Assembly (NCBI GenBank): GCA_963922205.1 | Contig: CAWUHX010000389.1 | Location: 1-64,000, forward strand | DNA from: Romanomermis culicivorax | Taxonomy: Eukaryota; Nematoda; Enoplea; Mermithida; Mermithidae | DNA: 64,000 nt | Direction: 5' to 3' | Part shown: positions 21,641 to 34,100 of the stretch, piece by piece | How positions within the stretch are numbered: the first letter of the stretch is position 1 | Layout: each line of letters begins with the position of its first letter | Made by a program: the position numbers and the translations under genes | The notes under the pieces: generated by a model | What the model was told of the DNA's origin: nothing | Seen by the model: only the letters and a program-made list of their open reading frames with translations | Databases searched by the model: none

Positions 21641-24600
21641 ATGTTCGGCGACGATGTTTTCTCGCATATGATGGGTGGAATGGGCGGTGAAAGTATCATC
21701 GAGCGCATGTTTGGCAGTGGTGGTATGGAAGGTCGAGGTAGACGTAGAGCCAAAGGTCAAGATACAGTTTACCCGTTGAAGTAAGAAAATATTATCCGAT
21801 TCTTTAAATAATTCTTAAACACTGCACGCGTATTCCTAATAAAAGCACCTTTTAAAATTCTAATAAAAATGCGCTTTACGATTTCTTATCATCTCCGTGT
21901 ACGGATCTTTCGCCTTATCAATATTTCCGTTGTAGAGTTTCGTTGGAAGATTTATACAAAGGAAAAACCGCAAAGTTACAGCTTGGAAAAAATATCATAT
22001 GTTCGGCGTGTAAAGGGTAAGATTCTTATTCCTTTAATATATCTTCTACGTTGTAAAAACGCATCGCCAAAATAGGGAAATAGTTTTGAAAATTTTCTAA
22101 AAATTGTGTGGATATCTGCAGCGTGATGTCGTTTTGTAGCTTGGGTGGCAAAGAAGGTTCGACGCAAACTTGCACTTCGTGTCGAGGTCGCGGTATGAAA
22201 GTTACAGTACGTCAATTAGGTCCCGGTATGATGCAGCAAATGCAGTCGGTTTGCCCCGATTGTCGAGGAGAAGGTTCTACTTTTTATGTAGTTAAGCTTG
22301 TAATACTTGTAACGTTGCATAAGTTTCAGGTCAAACTATCGCCGAAAAAGATCGTTGTAAAGTGTGCACGGGTAAAAAGACCGTCAAAGAAACTAAATTG
22401 CTAGAAGTTCCCGTGACGCCGGGTATGCGCGACGGCCAAAAAGTTACGTTCCGAGGTGAAGGCGACCAAGAAGTAATTTTCTTTATAATGTTCGAATCAA
22501 CGATTTGAAAGATTTGTGTGCTTGGGTTCATCGACTGCCGACAATTTTAGTCATTGAAGTAAAAATACCGGTTTTCCGTCCAAAAACTCCGAAAAATATT
22601 GAAAAATAGTAATTTTCGACTAAAACCGTAAAAACATGTATTTGTGGAGCGTCAAAAAATAGACATTGTTTAGATTTTTTCTTCGAAAATAACTACTTCT
22701 TACATACCACGATATTTACATTTTCCAGTTTTCTGTCGCTCAAAAAGATGAAGTTACTTTGGATAGCCGATTTCAGTCACATGTGTGGCACATCTTGATG
22801 GGCTCACCACCAATTTTCGACCGGACGGCTCGGCCCGACCCCGGTAGAACAATGATTGGGCCTGAGCCGGGCCTTCAGTTCTTACATACATATATGGAAA
22901 GATATAATCATATCAAATAGTATACATTGTTAATACTTCTTTTGAGGCAGTAATACTACAATTCACAACAGGTAGCCTAATAAAAAGTTTCATTTTAAAA
23001 TTTTTAATCTCCAATAAGACCAAAAGTTCGGCCACACTCGTATCGTTAAAATGAAATTTTTATATCTTTCTTTACATCAGGATTTTTACTTTGAATTTGT
23101 AAACTAAGGAGCTGACCAAAAGTAACATTAATTCAGTCTTGATTTTAGCATGTCTTGTAGTTTTCATTTTGTAGTAGACAGAAATTTTTTGCTATAAAGC
23201 AAGTTTTGGAGAGCTGCTTCCGGCTTGTAGCGCGTGAAAGTTTACTATATTTTGAAATTGTAGAATTGTAGAATGCCGTAAAATAAATTTTTTACACACT
23301 TATTCCTAGATCAAAGCTGTAAATTTTTAGTCTAGAAAGATGTTGTCATCGTTTTCAAATACAAAAATGTATGTATTTACATGAAATTTGGTTAACTGAT
23401 GAGTGAATGTGAACATTTTAACGGTTGCACTCGTAGTATAATAATAACTGTTAATGAGCAAAAAGTATATCCAGCTGGGTGTCAAATCTTCGAGGAGAGA
23501 AAATTCGAAGATTCCTGGTGACAAGATAAAAGACTAGGAGATTCACTTTTTCCAACAATGAATTTCTTCTTGGTATTTAAATCACTGAGAATTCATTCAC
23601 GAGATTACTACTCGTATTATCAGAGTACTGATAAATTATGCTAGTTTTATGACATAATTTGAAAATTTAACTAGTCATAGTCATTGAATTTAGAAATGGT
23701 ATTGCTTGTGGCATAATTTGGTTCACTGTCTTGTCCACATCTTTCGAACTTTTCACAGTTTCTTTATTTCTGGCAATCACTTGTGCATGACGAGTTTAAT
23801 GCACTAGCCATAAGCGAGGCACACCTGGGTAAGAAGTGTGGTGTATGCTTCAATTTCCTATCACGATTTACACGTCAGGTGAATTGATAGTGCTGGACTT
23901 CGGGACTGAATATATTCACTGAAATTCACTTCTGCTAATCATACATATCATATAGTTGTAGTCAATAACTGATAGGCCCGGTCCGGGCCGTGTGAAAAAT
24001 AGGGGTTCGGTTCATACATGTGTCGGGACTACGAGGTCTTGGGAGTCAGGCGATTTTCTTGGGGCCGGGAGTCACTGACTCCCAAAATTTTAGCGGGGTC
24101 TCTGAAGGAAAAAAATCGATTTTTTCACCAGACATGCGCGGCAAGAATTTTCCAGGGAGAGGGTCCATGGACTTTTTTCCAGGGGGGTAGGGGGTCGGTG
24201 AGCAAAAAAAACAAAAAAAAAGTCCTGCAAGCCTGTTTTTCATACAAAATATGCACAAAAATCATCAAAAAAGCTGTCTTGAAAAAAGTTCAGGGGGTTT
24301 ACCTTTTTTTTCGGCCAGGGGGGGAGTGGCCAGGGTCTCAGGTATGGGGGTTTACCCCCGCCATACCCCCTATGTGCATGTATGTTTTTCACCAAAGAGA
24401 TACGAATAACGGTTCAGAACACAGTAATTTCTGCCTAAAACCGAAAAAATGTATTCATCGTGCGAAGCACCGAGAAAATTGACGTTTTTGACTATTTTTG
24501 GCTCAAAAATCGACGTTTTCCATCGAAAAATAAAAAAATTTCAGTATTTTTTCGACTTAATGTATGGGCGGTCCATTGACTACTATATTTCTAGCCATAG

Positions 24601-26311
24601 GATTTTAAAATCCTGGGGGATCACCACCCATGTCTAGCCATATGGCCGACGCTTTCTGGGCATTCCTATTGCACTTACCCTCAATCATGGCCATACATGT
24701 AACGGAGTTCCGAGGTCTGGGGGGGGGAGGGGGGTTGGAGCACTTTTTTGGGGCCGTGGGTCAGTAATTCGCAAAATTTTGGGGAGAGGGGTCCCTGAAG
24801 GAAAAAAATTTGATTTTTTTCATGAAAAATGTCCGAAAAACGGTTTAAAAAGTAGTAATTTTTGTCTAAAAAATGATAAAATATGTACTTATGGCGCTAA
24901 GCGTCGAGAAAATTGACGTTTTTGACCATTTTTTGTTCAAAAATTGACATTTTTCAGTATTTTTCCGACTAAAACTATGGGGTCCCTAGGGCTAGCATAT
25001 GGCTAGCCATAGGATTGGAAAATCCTGGGGAGGGGGTCGCCCAATGGCTAGCCATATGGTCGTTGATTTCTGGGGGGGGGGGGGGTTCCCATAGCACTTC
25101 CCCCCCAATTACATGTATGATTATGGCCCGTTTCATCACCGGGGGTCACCATATGGCCGACAATATGAGTAGGTTCCTTATGGCATCTCTCCGTTTCCCC
25201 CGATTGCATCTCTGACTTCAACTGATGTGTAGCTTTTTGTAGCCCGGCGTCCAACCCGGTGACGTCATTATTGTATTGCAACAGAAAGAGCACGATCGAT
25301 TTATACGTGATCGGGATAGTCTATATATGAAACATACGCTGACGCTAACCGAAGCTTTATGCGGCTTTGAATTTGTCATTCAACATTTAGACGGCAGAAA
25401 TATCGTTTTTAATAGCCAAAAAGGCGATATTATTACTCCAGGTGTCAAAATTTAATGTGTTCGCTCATCAGAGTTGACTGATACTAACATTGCACATTTA
25501 TCAGTTACAGTTAGCGTAGTACTTTGCGACCTTTTGTCCAGCCATTTTTGATGCACAAATTTTTTAAGGCGCTGTTCGGGGCGTCATTGGTGAAGGAATG
25601 CCTGGCGCCAGGTCTCCCAGCAACAAAGGCAATCTTTACATTAAATTCGACGTCGACTTTCCCGCTCCTCATTTCGCTAGCGAGAAAAGCTTAAAAGTAA
25701 AATACTTTTCAAACTTAGTTTAGTATTGGTGCAAAAATTCATTACACATTCCAAAATGTATGTTGTGATTTTTCGTGCGATCGATAGCGTATACAATTTG
25801 GGTTTCTGAGATAAGAAGATGTGCATTTTGGTTTCTTCTTTTCATTGATGGAGATCGAGAAATTCACTTTCAGAAATTAGAAACATTGTTGCCACCAAGA
25901 CCTAGAGTTACACCGATTCCTCAAGAGCACGAAGAAGTGAATCTTTTGCCGTACGAAGAAAGACACGAGGATAAAGGTAACCCTATGAATTTAGTTTTAT
26001 CCCTCTATTTGCCACTTATTTTTTCGCGAAATTTTGTCTTGTCATGCAGTATATTCGATGACGTGGATCACCTTCAGTTTTTAAAATTATTTGTTGTTTA
26101 TCTTGCCATATTATTCTTCTCACTCTATATTTGCATTAGTTTGATTCTGAAGGTTCTCTAATTCTTTCTCGACCTGAAATCGATTATAATTTATTCGTCT
26201 AATTTAGAACACCGCAGTGGACGACGCGAAGCTTACAACGAAGAATCTGACGAAGAAGACAGCGGCCAGGGAATGCCTGGTGCCCAACGTGTCCAATGCG
26301 CTCAACAATAA
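21641..26311 (+). CDS. DNAJA2-like: DnaJ homologue, subfamily A (type I Hsp40), J domain not visible
   Basis: Co-chaperone that hands unfolded proteins to Hsp70. Exons: 21641-21780, 21936-22016, 22140-22273, 22330-22472, 25243-25441, 25569-25696, 25874-25976, 26208-26311; the sum is 1032 nt, 343 aa. In order: a Gly/Met-rich stretch (residues 1-45), the first client-binding strand ([19 protein letters not shown]), a zinc-binding region with four motifs ([30 protein letters not shown]), the two C-terminal beta domains ([31 protein letters not shown]-like [11 protein letters not shown]), an acidic tail and a final CAQQ that fits the farnesylation box of DNAJA proteins. Family members are about 400-415 aa; the missing length equals the J domain with its HPD motif. 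An in-frame TAG at 21611-21613 stands before the chosen ATG, but it could instead be the acceptor of an upstream J-domain exon. Intron 4 (2.8 kb) is full of transposons. Confidence 0.9.
24013..24683 (+). mobile_element. MITE family B, copy 1, with a nested insertion
   Basis: It starts CATACATGTGTCGGGACTAC and follows the family B order: GTCACTGACTCCCAAAATTTT, GAAGGAAAAAAATCGATTT, then, after the insertion at 24129-24384, GTATTCATCG with the hairpin GTGCGAAGCAC, GAAAATTGACGTTTTTGAC, GGATTTTAAAATCCTGGGG and CTAGCCATATGG. The right end appears cut where the next copy (24692) begins. Confidence 0.75.
24129..24384 (+). mobile_element. MITE family C nested in family B
   Basis: It starts CAGACATGCGCGGCAAG and ends GTGCATGTATG. 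It is flanked on both sides by TTTTTCAC (24121-24128 and 24385-24392), an exact 8-bp duplication. Removing it restores the family B sequence. A second, inverted copy lies at about 39900-40118. Confidence 0.85.
24692..25119 (+). mobile_element. MITE family B, copy 2 (full length)
   Basis: It starts CATACATGTAACGGAGTTCC and ends TTACATGTATG. The flanks ATCATGGC (24684-24691) and ATTATGGC (25120-25127) are an 8-bp duplication with one change. The element is 428 bp and contains G runs near both ends, the hairpin GGCGCTAAGCGTC, two CTAGCCATA motifs and the palindrome GGATTGGAAAATCC. Confidence 0.85.
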
Positions 26312-26601
26312 AACACGTGATCTTGAATCGATCAAATACTATTCAGATAAGCGATTATCGCTTCTCAACAGGTTTACTACTACTCGAAGTTTTAGTATAA
26401 TTTGGTCGCAAAAAATATAGTATATTTTCCTCAAAAAATCAAATTTTCCTTTATTTCTAATAGGTTCAGCGTTTTTTGTTGTTTTGGCGAAAAGGATTAC
26501 TTACTCGGCGTTTTAAATTGAGATTTATTCGCGAATGTATGTTGTGTGTACTCAAAAATTTTTTTGGAATTTGTCTTCTGCGTCTCGAAAGTTGCACAGT
26601 G

Positions 26602-26607
26602 AATAAA
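26602..26607 (+). terminator. Candidate polyadenylation signal of the DNAJA gene
   Basis: AATAAA lies 291 bases after the stop codon and is followed by TTGTTCGCTTGTTTG, a GT-rich stretch. A second AATAAA at 26307-26312 overlaps the stop codon itself. Which one is used cannot be told from sequence. Confidence 0.45.
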
Positions 26608-28111
26608 AAATTGGAACAGTATATCGTGTTTTGTTCGCTTGTTTGAATTCTAATGAAAATTCGGTATTCCGTTCAGACCGTGGGTACTTTTGATGTGTTA
26701 ATTATACGACCTCATAACTTGTTGCGACGAGTATAGTAGGATTATATGCGGTTCATTGCATTGTGATCAGAGGTTCCAAGCTCGGATTTTCAGGATGGGG
26801 TAAAGTTAAAAATTTGCGGAGGAAGTTTAGCTAAATTTCCACTAAACGTCATTTTGTTCCAAAATTAGACGCTCAGTGATCAATTTTTAGGACTTAGAAA
26901 AATTATTGTTGCAAACTTTATTTTCAACCGGTCTAGCCTCCTTGTACCTGTAAAAGGATCGACTGAAAAAAGAATTTTTGAACGCTAAAAGGCGATCTCG
27001 CACTAACCTTCCAAATAGCGCTTGAATTAATTTCCTTCATGTATAGCACAAAGCAGCTCTTCTTTCCGTTGTCTCCAATCTTTCCGGCGCATGCCAAAGA
27101 GATAACTTATTCATTAAAAACGAGGTTCAAATTTTCTGTTCAGAAACATGTCTATCGTTTTACAATAAAAAAATATATACTCATACAAAAATCATAAAAA
27201 AATATACTTTCATAAGTTTGATGTTTCTAAAAGTAACTTCCATCATCGTTATGATTTCAATCTCGATTTCATATTCAAAATCATAGTCACAAAAAGTTGG
27301 AAAAATTGAGACTTTGACTTCTAAAATATACTGACATTCATGTTTTTCATTTCTAATCCCCCACATTTCCCCGTTTTTAAAATGTATCATTTTAAAATTT
27401 TAAAAACGGCGCATAGATCAATCCGAAAAATTTTAGAATGAAGGTCGGTGCGAACCGACGAATTTCGATGTTTTTTGATTTTAGAGCATGCTGAACACTT
27501 ACTTCAAATCAAAAATTGAATGAGAATAACGATAATTCACCAACATATAAATATGTGAATCAAAATTTCCAGGAGCCAAAATGGCTTCCAGACCTAAAAT
27601 TTTAGGAGTTTTTCCCAAATTTTTGAGGGCCCAAGCCGTTAAATGACTGAAAAAAGCCTGATTATGATTCCGTAGCATGTTCTCATGGCAAAAGTGGTAC
27701 TTTTCCAAAATACCAGTATTAGGTATTCACTCTGAGTTAAATGTGGTATATACGCACTTCATCGTGTTATTGTCGTAAACAATTTCATAGTGTGGAGCAC
27801 TATTTTATCGAAGTACCCATTAGCGCAGCCCCTAATTTTCCTTCCTTTGTATTAATTTTTCTTGTGCGACCAAAATTTTCATTTGCGCAAGCCCAACTTT
27901 ATCAGCGCCGCGCTTAAGAACATGAGCGAAGCCAAAATGACTATTTGCGGTCAATGTCTCTATATTGCTAACCGTATTTCGCGAAAATTTTGAATTGAAA
28001 GGTGTGGAATTTAAAGTAACAGGATAATTCGCACGCTGACTTCAACTTACCGGGCCTGACTTCGATCTGAAACCAGATCAGCTCTCTACTCTAAATTCAC
28101 TTTTTCAGATT
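26608..28111. other. Intergenic DNA, nothing recognised
   Basis: AT-rich spacer between the DNAJA and prolidase genes. No frame of interest, tRNA or clear repeat end was seen. An acceptor-like TTTTTCAG at 28101-28108 directly before the prolidase ATG suggests a 5'-leader exon somewhere upstream in this spacer. Confidence 0.4.
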
Positions 28112-31100
28112 ATGACTACAAAATTGAACGAATTTTCGAGGGGAACGAACAATTTTTCGGTTCCTATGCGACTTTTCCAGTTGAACAGACAACGTTTGTG
28201 TCAGGCGTTGCAGGCGGATTCGACTATTCCGAAAGGATCGTTCGTCGTCTTGCAGGGCGGTTCGGAAATTCCTCGATATAATACCGATGTGAATTACGTC
28301 TTCAGGCAGGTGAGACATGAAGCTGATTTTCTATAAAGTCGAAAACTCATTAAGATGAATTCGATAAGGGACTGCCTACAGTGAGTTTGCATTCCGTAGT
28401 TGTCGAAATCGAGAAGTTTCCATGCGCACCAGAAAGTTCGAAAATTTATGTCGCTGACCATTCTTATGCTGAGAAAACTGCTTCAGTCTATAGCATATAT
28501 GTAATTGGGGCGAACTGCCGTAGGAACGCCCCCCCCCCAGAAATCGTCGACCATATGGCTGGCCATTGAGCGATCTCCCCTACATGATTCGCCAATCCTA
28601 TGGCTAGCCATAAGGACCCCATATTTTTGGTCGGAAAATGTCAATTTGTCTATGAAAAACGTCATTTTTTGAATAAAACGGTGTTTACTGTTTTTAGACA
28701 AAAATTACTTTTTTTCGAACCGTTTTTGGAACCTTTTTAGCGAAAAAAATGAATTTTTTTTGTCAATAAGCCCCTCCCCAAAAATTTTCGGGAATTAGTG
28801 ACCTCGGCCCAGTGTTTTTTTGCACTGCAAAACTTTTTCCGCTAGTGCAAAAATATTTATCAAGACCAATTTCATGTTCTATAATATATATACATACAGG
28901 GTCGTACCCAGAGGGGGACGGGGGGGGGGTGGGCGGCTGCCCCCTCTAGCAATGAAATTTTTTTACTGAATACGTACTTATACGTACTTATATATACATA
29001 CTGATTGCATTGATTTTCTGATTTGAATGCGGTATTTTGTTTGATATTTTTGAATGAATCATTTGACGAAAATGATTTGTTTTAATACTCATTTTAGTAC
29101 GCTATGTAAAATGATACTTATTAAAATTTTTGAAAATCCCCCCTCCCTCGAAAAATCCGGGGTACTTGACTGTGCACATACTCATACATATATTTATTTA
29201 TTGTACAAAAAAATTTTTTGGCGTGTAAAACTTTATTGGTAATTTTCTTGCACCGTGGAAAACAGCTCGCGCAAAAAAAAGACTGCCTCGGCCCCAAAAA
29301 GTCGCCAGACCTTTCCAGACCTTGAGGGTCCGTTAACGGTCTAAAGCGCAAACAATAAGTCTTACAAAATCAAGTTCAGGTTTTTTCGCTCCCACGCGTC
29401 ACTATTTGTAGGAAACTTTGTGAAGCGTTTTTCTATAGGACTCTTGAGACATATCCATCAAAAAAATATAATTAAGTTCCTGTGTATACTTTTTTATTTT
29501 AAAAAAGTCAGAAATAAAAAAGCACCAATTTCCAGTTAGTACCAAAACACCTGGAGTTCAAAAACACTTATATTTTTGTTCAACTATCATGGTAGAGAGC
29601 TCTAGATGTGGTTTGGAATCATTTTATGATCTTTTACGGTCTACGTTAAACGTAGATCCGAGACCTGGGGGATCAAACGACTTTTTAGGTGTCGCCGCTT
29701 GCCCAAAATTTTAGGGGGTGTTTGGAGAAAAAATCGATTTTTTCGTTAAGTCCGAAAAACGGTTCGATCGAAAATAGCGACTTTTCTTGATGAAAAAACG
29801 TAATTATGGCGCGAAGTGCCGGAAAATATACATTTTTGAAGGGTTTTGTTCAAAAATGACCATTTTGTATCAGAAAATTTCAGCTGATTGGCACATCTCT
29901 ACACTTTTTTCAGCTAATTGGTACATCTCTACACTTGTTTTCGGGTTGAAATAAATGTGGGGTTCATATTGGTATGTTAAGGAAAAAGGGGACAATGTAG
30001 CGGGAATGGACTACACTAGGCCTACTACTGTAGAGTGTAGATCTATGCAGAATACAGGAGAATACTGGGCGATAAAACCAGACAGGGTCCAATAAAGACA
30101 AAGGAATATTTGAGAAGCTGATCAAGAACTCCTAGAATCTCAAATACCAACAATCATGAATTTTTCATACGGGGAGGGGTGGGTCGAGCCAAGAAGTTCA
30201 CAAAAAGTCTGGGAGAAAATAAGATGCTCAACCACCGATTTTTCTTCGATGATTTTTTCTACACGAGTATCATATCCAGAACTTTTTTCATTCTGATGTT
30301 TTCGGAGTCAGGCAACTTGCAGAAGTGAGGGGAAAAACAGAAAAAATTGTTGTCAGGTCAGTCACATTGTGTTGATAAACGACACTATTGTTGTTCTATA
30401 CAACAGTCGAAAGTATATTAACGATGGATTTCTTATGAATTCATGTGCTAATCGCATTTCTGCGATTGTGATAAAATATATTGAAGTTCACTCATTTTTT
30501 TCCGGTGCGGAACGTCGGAGAAATTTACTACATTCCAAAAGACTGGAAAATGAATCTTCATAACAATTAAAAATAGATTGGAATCGAACTAATATATTGT
30601 AATATCTTTCTTATTCCGGCGTGTAGCGCTAGGAAGATTTTCAGATTTTTGTGGCAGGAAAATGAATATTCACAACAATTGTTCCTATATAGAATATCTA
30701 AATTTGCAGTCCTAGAAGGTGTTATCATCGTTTTTAATGCGATAGTCCACGTTTCGAAACAATTGAAAAACTCCAAGCGAAACGAGAGAAAAATCGTAAA
30801 AATAGATGCAAAATTTCAATTGAGATAATTCAATGGATAGAAATTGTCGGAGGTCAATTAGTGAGTGGAACTAGATATGCTAGCGGCCGCGCCTGATAGA
30901 AAAGAATGAATGTTATATTCATGACCGGCGCAGCGCAAAATTTTGACATTTTTTCAGTGATAAATACGATGTTGACATATGGCAAAGTTCCAAGAGGGCG
31001 GCAGCCCTACAGACCTTCCCCCTAAATACGGCTTTGCCAACAATATTAGTCATCTTCCATTCAAAAGTAATCTTAGTTTATTCTCGACCGAAACGGCAAG

Positions 31101-34100
31101 ACTTAAGCAATAGATTTAATATAAAAGTTGGGAAACTGGGAATAATGGCGAAAAACGGTGAAAGCACGAATATTTACAATAAAAAACAAATGACTTGCAC
31201 ATATTTTTCATTATGGTATTGTGCAGGTATGGAATAGTCACGGTGTTGGGGGTGAAACGAGGTTGGAATGCAGGAATCTGACGATAGAGAGAAGATTAAA
31301 ATCGAAAGGAGAAAATTAAAATGAGAAGAAAGTTTGTACAGGGTAAGCCAAAAAAAGGTGACCGGTACTGACTTCTATAGCCTCCAAATGGGTGAAGCTT
31401 TTTTAATGCGGTTTCCTGCCGTCGATAGATAAAACATGTGGCATAAAAAGTTCAAAGTTTCAGCCAGAGTGCTCCAATATTGACTGACTAGAATCAAAAA
31501 TACTAAACGTCGGTTTTTTGCGAACAAATTTTGAAAGATTGACAAAATCAACATCTTTTACAACAGAAAAGTACAACAGATCCAATCATGAGAAACATAT
31601 AACAGCTGGAAACTACAGGAGAGCCATTTTAGTGTGTCCTACATTCTGTTTCACCAATAATTTTAATCGTTTTTCGATCTGGTCAACGACAGAGTTGATT
31701 TTGTTTTGATTTTCCTTTTTTCCAATACAAACATGGGTGACTTTAAAAGTATTATTCTGTGTAAAAAGCTTCGCAAAACTTTTCTCACAATAGGACAACG
31801 TTGACTTTGATTTCACAATTTTTACTTTTAGAAAAATGACCACTTTGACCAAATTTCTGTTTGTACAGTATCCATAAATGCTAGGAGCATAAAATGTGGT
31901 CTTTATAACAAAGATAAACAGGGCGTTTTAATGCAGCAATCCGCAATAAAAGAGCTTCATCCGTTCAAAAGTTATGGTAGTCAGCACTCGTCGCCTTTTT
32001 TGGCTCACCCTGTATAAAAGTTTTTATGAAAAGATGAGTTAGTAGTTTTTATGTAACGGGTAGGAAAGATACATTTAAAATATAACATTCCCACAATAAG
32101 AGAATAAAGGTAAGTTTAATTTTGAAAAAAGGACAAGAGCGGGAATTCAGAAAGAGTGATAACCGTAAGATACTGAGCAACTGGAGTTTACTCGAGTCAG
32201 CATTTCTTTCCGACACAAATTCCAATTTTGCACTCGACCCAGAAAAATGTCGACCATCACCTTTAAAGTCCAGAAACTTGAATTAAACTTCGTTCACCTC
32301 TTCATTTTCATCTTTTCGAAACGTATTAAGGTTACCACTGAAAACTATTTTTGAAAACTAGCGTTTGTCCGTGATGGCTAAAAGTTGTTGGCTTCTTTGA
32401 ATAATGTTTATTTGTAGTCTGTTACTCTTCGAAAGCTTAGAAAATAAATTTCCTCCAACAGAATTTTCTCGTCTCAATTTAGGAGTCGTTCTTTCATTGG
32501 GCGTTCGGCGTTGAGGAACCGGATTTTTTTGGTGCGGTCAATATCCAAACAGGAAAATCTTTCCTATTTATGCCCGAACTACCCGAAAGCTACGCGGTGT
32601 GGTTGGGCAAGTAAGCTAATTATTGTATAACATTGATGTAGAATTCGAGTGTATAACACTGGAGAAATAGCTGTTATGGCAACAGTCCGACAACATTTTT
32701 TATAATCCTAAATCCTTTTTACATTTACTTCGATCATTTTTTCTAGAATCCACGACCAAACTCATTTCCGATGCAAATACGATGTCGACGCCGTATTCTA
32801 TAGCAGAGAAGTTCCGTGAATTACTTTCTTTTCCTAATAAGATTTACGTATTTCGTTGTTTTTTTCAGATGCACAAAATTTTCAAGAACGATGGTGCTAC
32901 TAAACTATTTCTGCTGGTAATTTTTATCATATTTTATCGTGATTTATTTTATGTTTTCTCTGCGTTTCTAGCGCGGGAGAAATACGGACAGTAATTTATT
33001 AATTGAAGGCGCTGATTTCGACAAACTCTCCGAGTAAGCGTGATTTACGTGTACGGAAACGACACTTGCCACCATAGTAGAGGGAAAACTCGAAGAATAG
33101 ACTATATACCATGCAAAATTTCCGTATAAAAGTTTATTGCTTGACCAATAATTGGATGCATTATCCTACATACATATATACGAAAAATCCAACAGATGAA
33201 AACTTTTTGTTCTTTTGAGTCGAAATAAGGACATTCGCTCCGTCTTCGTTCCTTATTTCAGAATAATTTATTCCCTTGATGTGATTTTTGCATTTATTCA
33301 GGTTCAGCGTTGATTATGAAAAGTTATATCCCGTGATTGCCGAATTGTAAGTTTTCCATCGGTTGATATCGATATTCTGTATTTGTACGTATTATTGGAA
33401 CATATGCTTGTAGGAGAGTGTTCAAAACTGACCTCGAAATTGAACTTTTACGATACATTTGTCGAGTCAGCAGCGAAGCTCATATGCACGTATGTACAGA
33501 TTTATGTTTAATATAATCTATGTTAACGCCATATCATTTTTATTCGTTCCTTTATTCATGTTCCTTGATGGAAGTTGGGTTTTCACGTCGTTGTATTCGT
33601 TCCTCTTGTCCATATTCAATTTAACATTTTGTCTTCCGTGTTTTCATTTATTTATTACTCCTTTTCTCAGAGTTATTAGTTGTGATCCAAGTCGAATTTT
33701 TTCCTTCTAGTTTACCGTTTTCCATATCATCTGATGGTTGAATAAACCCGCGTCTCTGATTTCTTGAGATTCTGTCATTTTAAATCGTTCTTTTATCTTT
33801 CAGGTCATGAAAGTTTGCAAACCAGGCATGTATGAATTCCAAATGGAGAGGTTAGCTTTCGACTACTTTCAGGAACTGTAAGAATAATATGACTTTCTGC
33901 AGTGAATTCCTTCATCATTGCTATTTCCATGGGGGAGCAAGGCTGGCCGGTTATACGTGCATCGCGGCAACGTGAGTAATCGTACTTTTTTAGTTTTAGC
34001 CTTGACTGTCAGTTTTTTAGTTTTAGCTTTTTTAGTTTTAGCCTTGACTTTTTAGTTTTAGCCTTGACTGTCGGAAATTTGTGAAAGTAATTTTTTCAAA

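Larger units (their letters stand above)
22473..25242. other. Intron 4 of the DNAJA gene, transposon-filled
   Basis: After about 300 plain bases there is a GC-rich stretch at 22810-22880 (CGGCTCGGCCCGACCCC, GGGCCTGAGCCGGGCC) and a partner at 23975-23998 (GGCCCGGTCCGGGCCGT), which may be the ends of another old element. Three inverted-repeat elements follow from 24013. No exon-like sequence is seen between. Confidence 0.55.
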
